From NCBI GenBank assembly GCA_964470285.1, contig CAYYBZ010000050.1:380-9329 (forward strand): a stretch of DNA of 8,950 nt, in the 5' to 3' direction. Source of the DNA: CAYYBZ01 sp964470285 [NCBI: uncultured Oligoflexia bacterium] (lineage in GTDB: Bacteria > Bdellovibrionota_G > CAYYBZ01). The first letter of the stretch is position 1; every line of letters starts with the position of its first letter. The notes below the pieces were generated by a model. It ran no database searches and had not been told where the DNA came from. It saw only the letters and a list, made by a program, of their open reading frames with translations. The position numbers and the translations under genes were made by a program. Shown one piece after another: positions 1-7,639 of this stretch.

Positions 1-81
1 AATTTCATAATAATTTAAAAAATTCAACATTAATGGGTACTTAAAAGATCAATAAATTTTAAAATAATTAAAAATATTATA

Positions 82-128
82 TTAACACATTTTTTAACAA
101 ACTATTAACTCGAAGCATTACGAATAAT
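82..128 (+). promoter_or_regulatory. Distal Pho-box-like cluster and candidate promoter upstream of phoB
   Basis: Three direct half-sites lie on the + strand: TTAACA at 82-87, TTAACA at 94-99 and TTAACT at 105-110, so the spacings are 12 and 11 bp. PhoB/PhoP-family regulators bind direct repeats with an 11-bp period, and TTAACA resembles the half-site described for Bacillus PhoP. A -10-like AATAAT (123-128, five of six consensus bases) follows the last half-site by 12 nt, which fits an activator-dependent promoter where the Pho box replaces the -35. The orientation points toward phoB. The gene to the left of the window is not visible, so a role for that gene cannot be excluded. The assignment is inferred from motif and spacing only. 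Confidence 0.5.
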
Positions 129-167
129 GGATAACATATCTAATTAAAACAATAAATCATTATCTAT

Positions 168-233
168 CTAACACTTATAGAACAGATTTTTAATCAAACC
201 CTAACAAAATACTGTTAACAAAGGTCGTAATTA
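168..233 (+). promoter_or_regulatory. Proximal Pho-box array (five 11-bp units) and candidate phoB promoter
   Basis: Five consecutive 11-bp units can be laid in one register: CTAACACTTAT (168), AGAACAGATTT (179), TTAATCAAACC (190), CTAACAAAATA (201) and CTGTTAACAAA (212). Units 1 and 4 match the CTAACA consensus seen upstream of pstS. The others are degenerate, and the last begins CTGTTA, close to the enterobacterial CTGTCA half-site. A -10-like TAATTA at 228-233 begins 10 nt after the last hexamer. TATTAT at 237-242 is an alternative but would leave almost no leader. The phoB SD (AAAGGAAA, 247-254) and ATG at 259 follow. Autoregulation of phoBR by phosphorylated PhoB is the expected role, known for the family and inferred here. 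Confidence 0.6.
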
Positions 234-258
234 GCGTATTATTCTGAAAGGAAATTTT

Positions 259-945
259 ATGCCGAAAGAAAAAATACTTATTGTCGAAGACGAAGAAGAC
301 ATTCTCGAACTGGTTAAATACAATCTTAACAAAGAAGGATACGTTGTAACCGGTGTAACTTCCGGCGAAGACGCCCTAAAATCAGCTTCAACAAAACACC
401 CCGATCTTATAATTCTTGACCTTATGCTTCCCGGGATTGACGGTTACGAAGTATGCCGCGAGCTTAAATCCAATTCAAAAACAGCCCATATTCCGGTTGT
501 TATGTTAACCGCTAAAGGCGAGGATTCCGACATCGTTACAGGCTTAGAACTCGGTGCGGATGATTATGTTACAAAACCTTTCAGCCCGAAGGTTTTAATT
601 GCCAGAGTGAGAAGCGTCCTTAGAAGAAAAAGAAAAACAGAAACAGATGAAAAGAGCGTTATAAAAATTCATAATCTGGTAATCAATCCCATTAGATTCG
701 AAGTGCTTCTGGGAAATAAAAAAGTTGATTTAACAGCTACTGAATTTGCTCTTTTACATTTTCTTGCAAGAAGACCCGGATGGGTTTTTACACGGCCCCA
801 ACTGCTTAACGGTATTAAGGGCGACAACTACGCCCTAACGGACAGATCAATCGATGTTCAGGTTGTAGGACTTAGAAAAAAGCTTAAAACCGCCGGAAAC
901 TATATAGAAACAGTACGCGGAGTAGGCTACAGATTTAAGGAGTAG
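259..945 (+). CDS. phoB: Phosphate regulon response regulator PhoB (OmpR/PhoB family)
   Basis: This is a DNA-binding response regulator of 228 aa, the usual length for PhoB. The receiver domain spans about residues 4-120, with acidic residues E10/D11, phospho-acceptor D54 in LDLMLPG, switch T84 and conserved K106 in the TKPF motif. The C-terminal winged-helix domain spans about 137-228. Its recognition-helix region reads TDRSIDVQVVGLRKKL, and the wing ends in VRGVGYRF. When phosphorylated by PhoR it should bind Pho boxes and activate phosphate-scavenging genes. Such boxes lie upstream of this gene and of pstS. The start is supported by an AAAGGAAA SD four bases upstream. phoR begins 3 nt after its stop, so the two are co-transcribed. 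OmpR-family regulators look alike, but the adjacency to phoR and pst makes PhoB the secure call. Confidence 0.95.
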   Translation: MPKEKILIVEDEEDILELVKYNLNKEGYVVTGVTSGEDALKSASTKHPDLIILDLMLPGIDGYEVCRELKSNSKTAHIPVVMLTAKGEDSDIVTGLELGADDYVTKPFSPKVLIARVRSVLRRKRKTETDEKSVIKIHNLVINPIRFEVLLGNKKVDLTATEFALLHFLARRPGWVFTRPQLLNGIKGDNYALTDRSIDVQVVGLRKKLKTAGNYIETVRGVGYRFKE

Positions 946-948
946 TAA

Positions 949-2724
949 ATGTTTAGAAGAAAGAAGCTGCTTTGGCAGCTTTACCTTTCTTATCTGGTTA
1001 TCTCTCTTGCGGCCCTCTTTGCGGTTTCATTGTATTCATCATCATCATTAGACAGTTTTTACCACAAAAAGATTGAGTTTGATCTTAAGTCAAGTGCAGA
1101 AACAATAAGGGAGATTATTCCCAAAAGCTTTACGAAAAAGGATTTTCCCAATATCGATTCCATATGTAAAACTCACGGGAAAATAATGGATAAAGGGCTT
1201 ACGGTTATCCTTCCGTCCGGAATTGTTATAGGTGATACCATTAAAGATCCTTCAACCATGGATAACCATGCCGACCGTCCCGAAATTAAAACAGCCTATG
1301 CCGGTAAAATCGGCAAATCGTTTCGCCACAGCTATACATTAGAAGAAGAATTAATGTATGTCGCCGTTCCCATAATCAAAAACGGTTCAGTAGTAGGCGT
1401 TGTAAGAGCCGCTACTCCTCTTACAGATATAAAAACAAGTTTTAAATCTATGAACATCCGAATCATTATTTCAGGATTTATCATTGCAATTTTGCTGGCT
1501 CTGGTAAGCCTTTTGATATCGAATCGAATAAATTCTCTTCTTCAGGAAATTAGAATGGGTGCGGAAAGATTTGCAGGAGGTGACTTTCAATACAGGGTAA
1601 ATGTCACTTCTTCGGGAGATCTAAAAGCACTGTCTGAAGCCATGAACAGAATGGCCGTTCAACTTGAAGAAAGAATAAAAACAATTACCCGGCAGAAAAA
1701 TGAACTGGAGGCAGTTTTGGGAAGTATGCATGAGGCGGTAATGGTTGTTGATATGGAAGAAAAGATACTCAGATACAATCAGACTGCCGCCGATCTTTTT
1801 GGTATTAATCCTGAAATATCCATAGGTAAAAGTCTTCAGGAAGTTACACGAAACCCCCATTTACATGTTTTCTCAAAAACAACGCTTGCAAGCACTTCAT
1901 TTGTCGAAGAAGAGATAGAAATTCACGACCCGCAGGAGAAATGCCTTCAGGCAAACGGAACGACAATTAAAGACGCAGAAGGAAAATCTATCGGCGCCTT
2001 ACTCGTCTTTAACGATATAACTAGGCTAAAGAAGTTAGAGAATATCAGACGGGATTTCGTATCAAACGTTTCCCATGAATTAAAAACGCCTATAACATCC
2101 ATAAAGGGTTTTGTTGAAACACTTAAAGACGGAGCGCTGAACGATCCAAAGGCCAGAAAGCGATTTCTGGATATAATTTCTTCACATTCAGACAGACTCG
2201 GATCGATCATAGAAGACTTACTTAGCTTATCCAGAATTGAGCAGATAAAAGGAAAGGAAAAGATCGAGTTAAAGGAATCAAAGCTGCGATCCATTCTCAA
2301 CCAGGCAATATCTTTATGTCACCAAAACGCTAAAGATAAAAACATCAAATTAGAGCTAAACTGCAGCGATAAAATCATTATAAATGTTAACGCCCCTTTT
2401 ATCGAGCAGGCCGCAACAAACCTTATCGATAATGCCATAAAATATTCGGAAACGGACAGCATTGTAACAATTAATGCTGTTGATTCCGGCGACAAAATAG
2501 AAATACAGGTAAAAGATAAAGGATGGGGAATTTCCGAGGAGCATCTATCAAGAATATTTGAAAGATTCTACAGAGTGGATAAAGCAAGGAGCCGAAAGCT
2601 CGGTGGTACAGGGCTGGGACTGGCAATAGTTAAACATATTGTACAGGCTCACAGCGGTTCCGTTGACGTTGAAAGTACCTTGGGACAGGGAAGTACTTTT
2701 ACCATTCGAATTCCTCGTAAGTAA
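949..2724 (+). CDS. phoR: Phosphate regulon sensor histidine kinase PhoR
   Basis: This is a membrane sensor kinase of 591 aa that phosphorylates and dephosphorylates PhoB according to signals from the Pst transporter and PhoU. TM1 lies at about residues 8-30, followed by a periplasmic sensor loop of about 140 residues and TM2 at about 171-191. Then come HAMP (about 191-245), PAS (about 250-360), a HisKA dimerisation domain with the phosphorylatable His376 in VSHELKTP, and the HATPase domain. In the HATPase domain the N-box is N491-LIDNAIKY, the G1 box D523-KGWG, and the G2 box GGTGLGL at 552-558. It is longer than E. coli PhoR (431 aa), which has little periplasmic sequence. It is closer in size and layout to Bacillus PhoR. 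The SD AAGGAG (937-942) lies inside the 3' end of phoB, consistent with translational coupling. All catalytic motifs are intact. Confidence 0.93.
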   Translation: MFRRKKLLWQLYLSYLVISLAALFAVSLYSSSSLDSFYHKKIEFDLKSSAETIREIIPKSFTKKDFPNIDSICKTHGKIMDKGLTVILPSGIVIGDTIKDPSTMDNHADRPEIKTAYAGKIGKSFRHSYTLEEELMYVAVPIIKNGSVVGVVRAATPLTDIKTSFKSMNIRIIISGFIIAILLALVSLLISNRINSLLQEIRMGAERFAGGDFQYRVNVTSSGDLKALSEAMNRMAVQLEERIKTITRQKNELEAVLGSMHEAVMVVDMEEKILRYNQTAADLFGINPEISIGKSLQEVTRNPHLHVFSKTTLASTSFVEEEIEIHDPQEKCLQANGTTIKDAEGKSIGALLVFNDITRLKKLENIRRDFVSNVSHELKTPITSIKGFVETLKDGALNDPKARKRFLDIISSHSDRLGSIIEDLLSLSRIEQIKGKEKIELKESKLRSILNQAISLCHQNAKDKNIKLELNCSDKIIINVNAPFIEQAATNLIDNAIKYSETDSIVTINAVDSGDKIEIQVKDKGWGISEEHLSRIFERFYRVDKARSRKLGGTGLGLAIVKHIVQAHSGSVDVESTLGQGSTFTIRIPRK

Positions 2725-2734
2725 AAGATATTTG

Positions 2735-2777
2735 CTAACATTAATCTAACGTATTTCTAACAATAACCCATTATACA
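2735..2777 (+). promoter_or_regulatory. Pho-box triplet and candidate -10 upstream of pstS
   Basis: The 94-nt phoR-pstS gap contains three CTAAC[AG] half-sites at exactly 11-bp steps: CTAACATTAAT (2735), CTAACGTATTT (2746) and CTAACAATAAC (2757). The five bases between half-sites are AT-rich, as in known Pho boxes. A -10-like TATACA (2772-2777) starts 9 nt after the last hexamer, close to the geometry seen at phoB. No good -35 hexamer is present, as expected for a PhoB-activated promoter. This gives the pst genes their own phosphate-controlled promoter in addition to any read-through from phoBR. It is the cleanest instance of the repeat in the window and defines the likely consensus for this organism. 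Confidence 0.7.
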
Positions 2778-2818
2778 TACCCCAATATTAGATAAATCTT
2801 ATTTACAAAGGAGATATT

Positions 2819-3877
2819 ATGAAGATAGTAAATCTGAAAATCATCCTGCTACTGGCAACTGCGGCTATGTTTCTCGCATCCGGAGCTTTTGCAGCCAAAA
2901 CAAACACCGTAATCAACGGTGCAGGCGCTTCATTTCCCTACCCTCTTTATTCTCAGTGGGCAAATAAATACTATAAAACTACCGGAATGAAGATGAACTA
3001 TCAGTCAATCGGGTCAGGCGGAGGAATCACTCAAATAAAAGCCAAAACAGTTGATTTTGGAGCTTCCGATGCTCCCATTAAATCCGAAGATTTGGCCAAA
3101 CACGGGCTTATTCAGTTCCCCATGGTTATGGGTGGAGTTGTTCCCGTTGTTAAATTGAAGGGAATAAAAGCCGGAGAGTTAAAGCTTTCACCCGAAGTTT
3201 TGGCTGGAATATTTCTGGGTAAAATAAAGAAATGGGATGACCCTGCAATTAAAAAACTCAATACAGGATCAAATCTTCCCAAAAAATCCATTACTGTTGT
3301 TCATAGAGCCGACGGTTCCGGAACAACATGGATATTTACCAACTACCTTTCTAAGGTTTCCAAGGACTGGGAATCCAAGGTAGGAACCGGCAAGGCCGTT
3401 TCATGGCCCGAAGGTGTAGGCGGCAAAGGAAATGAAGGGGTAGCCTCCTATGTGCAGAAGATTAACGGTTCCATAGGTTATGTCGAGTTTGCTTACGCCC
3501 TTCAGAATAAACTGTCACACGTTAAACTGCAAAACAGGGAAGGAAATTTCGTAGATCCTACAATTGAATCTTTTCAGGCCGCAGCAGCAGGAGCCGACTG
3601 GAAAAATGCTCCCGGTTTCTACATGGTACTGACAGATCAGCCCGGCAAAAAAAGCTGGCCGATTACAGGCGCCACTTTTATACTCGTCCACAAAGAACAG
3701 AAAGATCCTTCAGTTGCTTCAAAAATGGTCGATTTCTTTAACTGGTGTTTAAAGCACGGAGGAGAAATGGCAACCACTCTTCATTATGTTCCGATGCCCG
3801 AATCGGTTATCAGTATGATTCAGAACACATGGAGAAAAGAACTTAAGTCAAAAGGCAAAACTGTTTGGAATAGATAG
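2819..3877 (+). CDS. pstS: Periplasmic phosphate-binding protein PstS
   Basis: This is the substrate-binding subunit of the high-affinity Pst phosphate ABC importer, 352 aa. A Sec signal peptide covers residues 1-25: basic N-terminus, hydrophobic core at about 8-20, and the AFA|AKT cleavage site. There is no lipobox cysteine, so the mature protein should be soluble in the periplasm. Phosphate-binding family motifs are present: GAGASFPYPLY (34-44), SIGSGGG (63-69), DFGASDAP (79-86), HRADGSGTT (162-170), KGNEGV (203-208) and GSIGYVEFAYA (217-227). The start is fixed by AAGGAG (2808-2813), five bases before the ATG. It follows a Pho-box promoter, and pstC begins 27 nt downstream with no clear terminator between them. 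Confidence 0.97.
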   Translation: MKIVNLKIILLLATAAMFLASGAFAAKTNTVINGAGASFPYPLYSQWANKYYKTTGMKMNYQSIGSGGGITQIKAKTVDFGASDAPIKSEDLAKHGLIQFPMVMGGVVPVVKLKGIKAGELKLSPEVLAGIFLGKIKKWDDPAIKKLNTGSNLPKKSITVVHRADGSGTTWIFTNYLSKVSKDWESKVGTGKAVSWPEGVGGKGNEGVASYVQKINGSIGYVEFAYALQNKLSHVKLQNREGNFVDPTIESFQAAAAGADWKNAPGFYMVLTDQPGKKSWPITGATFILVHKEQKDPSVASKMVDFFNWCLKHGGEMATTLHYVPMPESVISMIQNTWRKELKSKGKTVWNR

Positions 3878-3904
3878 TTTAGAAAAACAGGGAAATGAAA
3901 GACC

Positions 3905-4852
3905 ATGCAAAAAGACCGGACAAAATCGTTTACTGCCCATAAAAAGGCAGATATTGCCTTTAAGGCGATTGCTACGATTTGTGCCGGTCTTGTGCTGGTC
4001 ATAATGGCAGGTTTTTTTGTAGAACTGGTTAGAAACTCTTCCCTTTCTTTAAGTAAGTTTGGACCGGGTTTTCTTTTCTCTCAAGAGTGGAACCCGGTAA
4101 CCCAGGAATTTGGCGCGTTAAGCTCCATATTCGGAACACTTGTATCTACTGCCATTGCAATGATCATCGCAGTTCCGCTGAGTCTTGTAATTGCCTTGTT
4201 TCTCGTTGAATTGGCCCCTCCCTCGCTAAGCAAAATAGCCGGTGGGGCTATTGAACTTCTGGCTGCAATCCCCAGTATTATTTACGGTATGTGGGGGCTT
4301 TTTGTTTTTGCTCCTTTCATGTCCGACTACATCCAACCTTTTCTAGGTGAAAAACTCGGATTTTTACCCTTTTTCAAAGGCCCTCCCATGGGAATAGGAA
4401 TGTTAACGGCAGGAATCATACTCGCTTTTATGATTCTTCCCTTTATCAGTTCTGTTATGAGGGATGTTTTCTCAATGGTGCCTTCGGTGGTCAAAGAATC
4501 AGGTTACGGTATGGGTTCAACCATCTGGGAAACCACGTCTAAAATAACCGTAAAGTACGGTCTTCAGGGTTTGCTGGGAGCATCGTTTTTAGGACTGGGA
4601 AGAGCGATAGGAGAAACGATGGCCGTCACTTTTGTTATAGGGAATAAGCATGAAATTTCGGCTTCTTTGTTTTCTCCCTCAAACAGCATTGCTTCTACGC
4701 TGGCAAATGAATTCGCCGAAGCCGCCGAACCAATCTATCTTCATGCCCTGGTCGAATTAGGTCTTGTACTATTTGTCATGACATTCGGTATTCAGATTAT
4801 AGCTCAACTCTGGCTTAAAAAAGTTAAAAAGAGCATGGGGAGGGGACTATGA
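3905..4852 (+). CDS. pstC: Phosphate ABC transporter permease PstC
   Basis: This is one of the two inner-membrane permease subunits of the Pst importer, 315 aa, the normal size. It has about six hydrophobic segments. The first is at about 17-42, followed by a periplasmic stretch and the permease core from about residue 75. PstC hallmarks are ELLAAIPSIIYGMWGLFVFAP-like sequence at 117-137 and the GRAIGETMAV loop at 232-241, which couples to the ATPase PstB. The ribosome binding site is weak (AGGGA at 3889-3893, or GAAAG at 3897-3901), so translation may be lower than that of pstS, which is needed in excess. Its stop overlaps the pstA start as ATGA, indicating coupled translation. Confidence 0.96.
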   Translation: MQKDRTKSFTAHKKADIAFKAIATICAGLVLVIMAGFFVELVRNSSLSLSKFGPGFLFSQEWNPVTQEFGALSSIFGTLVSTAIAMIIAVPLSLVIALFLVELAPPSLSKIAGGAIELLAAIPSIIYGMWGLFVFAPFMSDYIQPFLGEKLGFLPFFKGPPMGIGMLTAGIILAFMILPFISSVMRDVFSMVPSVVKESGYGMGSTIWETTSKITVKYGLQGLLGASFLGLGRAIGETMAVTFVIGNKHEISASLFSPSNSIASTLANEFAEAAEPIYLHALVELGLVLFVMTFGIQIIAQLWLKKVKKSMGRGL

Positions 4853-5694
4853 AGAAAAGCTCCCTTGTCAGAAGAAAGATAATGGATTGGGTAATAAAAG
4901 GCATATCGAGCTTTTCCGCCCTTATCGGCATAGCAGCGCTTGTCTGGATAATATTTGAAGTTCTAAAAAGAGGGGCAGCGGCAATTAACTGGAGTTTTTT
5001 TGTAAAACTTCCCTCCCCTCCCGGGATTGAAGGCGGAGGACTTTCAAATGCTATTTTAGGAACACTGATAATGACTCTTATGGCAACTGCAATAGGAGTT
5101 CCGCTTGGTATGCTGGCAGGGGTCTATCTTTCAGAATACGGCAAACATAACAGATTCGGTCAATTAGTTCAGTTTTCGACAAACGTTATGATGGGAATAC
5201 CTTCCATTATCGTTGGTCTTTTTGTTTATACTATACTGGTAATTCCTGTCGGACATTTTTCCGGTTATGCCGGAGCCGTCGCGCTCGCAATAATTATGCT
5301 TCCGGTAGTCGGCAGAACAACAGAAGATATGCTTAATCTTGTCCCAAATGCACTTAGAGAATCGGCTCTGGCTTTAGGTTCCCCCAGATGGAAAGTGACA
5401 TTTTCCGTTGTTTTCAGAGCCGCTAAAACAGGGCTTATCACAGGCAGCATGCTTGGTATTGCCAGAGTTTCAGGTGAGACTGCTCCGCTTCTCTTCACCG
5501 CCCTTAACAGCCCATACTGGCCCAAATCGTTGAATGAACCGACATCAAATTTAACAGTAACAATTTTCAACTATGCCATGTCACCCTATAGCAACTGGCA
5601 ACAGATTGCCTGGGGTGCATCGCTTTTAATTATGTTTGGAGTTTTATTAGTCACAATAACAGCCCGTTTAACCTTTAGAGAGGCAAAAAGATGA
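4849..5694 (+). CDS. pstA: Phosphate ABC transporter permease PstA
   Basis: This is the second inner-membrane permease subunit of the Pst importer, 281 aa. Membrane segments are evident at about 13-38, 66-95, 108-135, 139-158, 190-215 and 252-272. Family landmarks are the [12 protein letters not shown] motif at 62-73, the [11 protein letters not shown] segment at 117-127, and the [14 protein letters not shown] coupling loop at 205-218, which is the PstA counterpart of the PstC GRAIGET loop. It overlaps both pstC and pstB by four bases (ATGA), so pstC-pstA-pstB form a translationally coupled block encoding the membrane complex in stoichiometric order. Nothing is truncated. Confidence 0.96.
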   Translation: MKKSSLVRRKIMDWVIKGISSFSALIGIAALVWIIFEVLKRGAAAINWSFFVKLPSPPGIEGGGLSNAILGTLIMTLMATAIGVPLGMLAGVYLSEYGKHNRFGQLVQFSTNVMMGIPSIIVGLFVYTILVIPVGHFSGYAGAVALAIIMLPVVGRTTEDMLNLVPNALRESALALGSPRWKVTFSVVFRAAKTGLITGSMLGIARVSGETAPLLFTALNSPYWPKSLNEPTSNLTVTIFNYAMSPYSNWQQIAWGASLLIMFGVLLVTITARLTFREAKR

Positions 5695-6551
5695 TAACTG
5701 AAACCATACAGGCCGCTCCGTCTGACGCAACTTATTCAAGCGCTATAGATGAAACTTCCGAAGACTTAAAACCTATTTACGCAGAATACCTCGACGCAAT
5801 TCCTATTATTTCCGCGAGAAATCTTGATTTTTTCTACGGAAATCATCAGGCTTTGCACAAGAACAATTTAGATATCGCACCTAATAAAGTAACTGCAATT
5901 ATCGGCCCTTCGGGATGCGGGAAATCCACCCACATAAGAGTTTATAACCGTATTTACGCCCTATACAGGGAACAGCGTGCGCAGGGAAAAGTAAAATTTA
6001 ACGATAGAAACATACTGGCTAAGGACACAGACATTATAAAATTGAGAAAAAATATAGGCATGATTTTTCAGAAACCTACACCCTTTCCCATGAGTATTTT
6101 CGACAATGTTGCCTACGGGCTTAAACTTCATTACAAAATGCCCAAAAGTGAGCTCTCCTCAATGGTTGAAGGCGCTCTTAAGCAGGCCGCGCTGTGGGAA
6201 GAAGTAAAAGACCAGCTAAATAAACCGGGACAGGATTTATCCGGCGGTCAACAGCAAAGGCTCTGCATTGCGAGGGCTATAGCAGTTGAGCCTGAAGTAT
6301 TATGCATGGATGAGCCCACATCAGCCATAGACCCCGTCGCTACGGCAAAAATAGAAGAACTTGTTGAACAGCTAAAATCAAAGTATACAATAGTTATCGT
6401 TACTCATAACATGCAGCAGGCGGGAAGAATTTCGGATTTTACCGCTTTTTTCTACGAAGGACATATTGTTGAATTCGGTCCGACAAAGCAAATTTTCACT
6501 AAACCTAAAAATAAACAGACAGAAGATTATATTACAGGAAGATTCGGTTAA
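5691..6551 (+). CDS. pstB: Phosphate ABC transporter ATPase PstB
   Basis: This is the cytoplasmic ATPase that powers Pst phosphate import. At 286 aa it is longer than the usual 250-260. The extra length is a polar, acidic N-terminal segment of about 36 residues. There is no internal Met before the ATPase core, and the ATG overlaps the pstA stop, so this start is likely real. Walker A is GPSGCGKST at 72-80, the Q-loop Gln is 127, the signature LSGGQ is at 183-187, Walker B is VLCMDE at 203-208, the D-loop is SAIDP and the H-loop His is 239. The stretch after Walker A ([19 protein letters not shown]) differs from the common PstB form FLR..NRMNDL, suggesting a divergent PstB subfamily. The motifs needed for ATP hydrolysis are all intact. 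Confidence 0.95.
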   Translation: MITETIQAAPSDATYSSAIDETSEDLKPIYAEYLDAIPIISARNLDFFYGNHQALHKNNLDIAPNKVTAIIGPSGCGKSTHIRVYNRIYALYREQRAQGKVKFNDRNILAKDTDIIKLRKNIGMIFQKPTPFPMSIFDNVAYGLKLHYKMPKSELSSMVEGALKQAALWEEVKDQLNKPGQDLSGGQQQRLCIARAIAVEPEVLCMDEPTSAIDPVATAKIEELVEQLKSKYTIVIVTHNMQQAGRISDFTAFFYEGHIVEFGPTKQIFTKPKNKQTEDYITGRFG

Positions 6552-6555
6552 AAAT

Positions 6556-6560
6556 GAGGG
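6556..6560 (+). promoter_or_regulatory. Ribosome binding site that decides the phoU start
   Basis: GAGGG at 6556-6560 lies 8 nt before the ATG at 6569. The in-frame ATG at 6554 has only AT-rich sequence upstream (GGTTAAAA) and itself overlaps this motif. The downstream ATG is therefore the better start. It also gives an N-terminus (MNVRLTKEIDKL) that begins close to the first PhoU helix. Confidence 0.55.
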
Positions 6561-6568
6561 AACATAGA

Positions 6569-7231
6569 ATGAACGTAAGACTGACTAAGGAAATAGACAA
6601 ATTAAAGAAAAACATCTTGTCTTTAGGAGCCCAGGTGGAAGAACAGCTTCATATGGCAATAAAGGCTCTTGTAAGCCTGGATACCGATGTTTCTAAAAAA
6701 GTCATTGAGAAAGACGCTGAGATTGACAGACTTGAGGTGGAACTGGAAGAGGACTGCCTAAAAATTCTCGCACTTCATCAACCTGTTGCAATTGATTTGC
6801 GCTTCATCATAGCGGTTTTAAAAATAAACAACGACCTTGAAAGAATAGGCGATCTTACTACCAACATAGCCCAGAGAACAATTGAGTGTGCTAAAAAAAG
6901 CAAAACTGAAATTCCTTTTGACTTCCCTACAATGGCGGAAAAAGTCAAACTAATGGTAAGAAATTCCCTGGACTCACTGGTTAATTTAAACGCTGAGACG
7001 GCAAAGGAAGTATGCGGAGCAGATAACGAGGTAGATGCCATGCACCGCAAAATGTATAATCAGTTTGAAAAGGCCGTAAAAGCCAATCCAAATAAAGTTG
7101 AATCTCTTACTTTAATGCTCGGAGTTTCAAGATTCTTGGAGCGCATTGCCGATCATGCAACAAATATCGCCGAAGATGTAATTTATACAATCGAAGGAGA
7201 TATAGTCAGACACGGCAAACTGGCAGAATAA
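6569..7231 (+). CDS. phoU: Phosphate signalling regulator PhoU
   Basis: This is the peripheral cytoplasmic regulator that links the Pst transporter to PhoR and represses the Pho response when phosphate is plentiful. From the preferred start it has 220 aa, and an in-frame ATG at 6554 would add five residues. It is all-helical with two PhoU repeats. Each carries the metal-binding type motif: LERIGD near residues 90-95 in repeat one and LERIAD near 190-195 in repeat two, each followed by a [TA]TNIA stretch. This is the usual family length and both motifs are intact. It lies 17 nt after pstB (2 nt using the upstream ATG) and so belongs to the pst operon. No convincing terminator follows it. Confidence 0.95.
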   Translation: MNVRLTKEIDKLKKNILSLGAQVEEQLHMAIKALVSLDTDVSKKVIEKDAEIDRLEVELEEDCLKILALHQPVAIDLRFIIAVLKINNDLERIGDLTTNIAQRTIECAKKSKTEIPFDFPTMAEKVKLMVRNSLDSLVNLNAETAKEVCGADNEVDAMHRKMYNQFEKAVKANPNKVESLTLMLGVSRFLERIADHATNIAEDVIYTIEGDIVRHGKLAE

Positions 7232-7247
7232 CATTTTCAGTACACAA

Positions 7248-7276
7248 TTGCGGCTTCCGCCTTATTCTGATATAAA
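7248..7276 (+). promoter_or_regulatory. Candidate sigma70-type promoter for the small gene after phoU
   Basis: TTGCGG (7248-7253) and TATAAA (7271-7276) are separated by 17 bp, which is the optimal spacing. The -10 matches five of six consensus bases and the -35 three or four. It lies 28 nt upstream of the TTG start at 7304. No Pho box is visible here, so this gene may be expressed independently of phosphate, in addition to any read-through from phoU. Confidence 0.4.
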
Positions 7277-7303
7277 ATTTATCTGAAAATACAGGGAGCA
7301 AGT

Positions 7304-7636
7304 TTGCTACGAACATCAGTAATTATATTAATTTCTTTTTCGGTTTCAATATTGAGTTTTTGCTCGGATCCCTCTAAATATGATCGGGCAAAAGAGCTGA
7401 TCACTGAAGCCAAACTCAAATACGGCAATGATTTCTTCAGAAAAAAGCAGTTTGATGACGCCTTTAAAATACTGCAGAGCATACCTCCATCGTCGAAAGA
7501 TTATAAAAGTGCTCAGGAACTTATTGAGCAGATTAAAGAAGAGAGGCTCAGTATCAGAAGACAGAATGTAAGAAAAATGCTTCAAGCGGGGAAAAAACAG
7601 AAAAAACTCATGCAAGATCAAAAAACAGACGATTGA
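7304..7636 (+). CDS. Small exported, possibly lipid-anchored protein with TPR-like helices, function unknown
   Basis: This protein of 110 aa starts at TTG, supported by GGGAG at 7294-7298 five bases upstream. There is no ATG before residue 95. Residues 4-19 form a short hydrophobic signal-like segment ending in LSFC with Cys20 followed by Ser. That resembles a lipobox, but Phe at -1 is not the usual Gly/Ala/Ser, so lipidation is uncertain. Residues 26-80 resemble a TPR-type helix pair: YDRAKELITEAKLKYG, then FRKKQFDDAFKILQSIPP and DYKSAQELIEQI. The C-terminal 25 residues are rich in Lys, Gln and Arg. I do not recognise a named family. It follows phoU by 72 nt on the same strand, but nothing in it points to phosphate metabolism. 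Confidence 0.7.
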   Translation: MLRTSVIILISFSVSILSFCSDPSKYDRAKELITEAKLKYGNDFFRKKQFDDAFKILQSIPPSSKDYKSAQELIEQIKEERLSIRRQNVRKMLQAGKKQKKLMQDQKTDD

Positions 7637-7639
7637 GTT

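Noticed and set aside
1621-2544. Minus-strand open frames inside phoR
   Set aside because: They lie opposite a well-conserved kinase reading frame and show no recognisable domains.
3861-3890. CTGTTT/AAACAG stem at the pstS-pstC junction as an attenuating hairpin
   Set aside because: Six weak base pairs around an 18-nt loop with no T-run; not distinguishable from chance.
3895-3942. Short leader peptide frame starting at the ATG 10 nt before pstC
   Set aside because: It is 15 codons in another frame overlapping the pstC start, with no strong ribosome site of its own and no notable composition.
6554-6568. Upstream ATG as the phoU start
   Set aside because: It has no ribosome binding site, whereas GAGGG is well placed for the ATG at 6569. 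It remains possible through coupling to pstB.
7250-7260. GCGG-CTT-CCGC hairpin after phoU as operon terminator
   Set aside because: The stem is only 4 bp, the following sequence is CTTATTCT rather than a T-run, and it overlaps the candidate -35 of the next gene.
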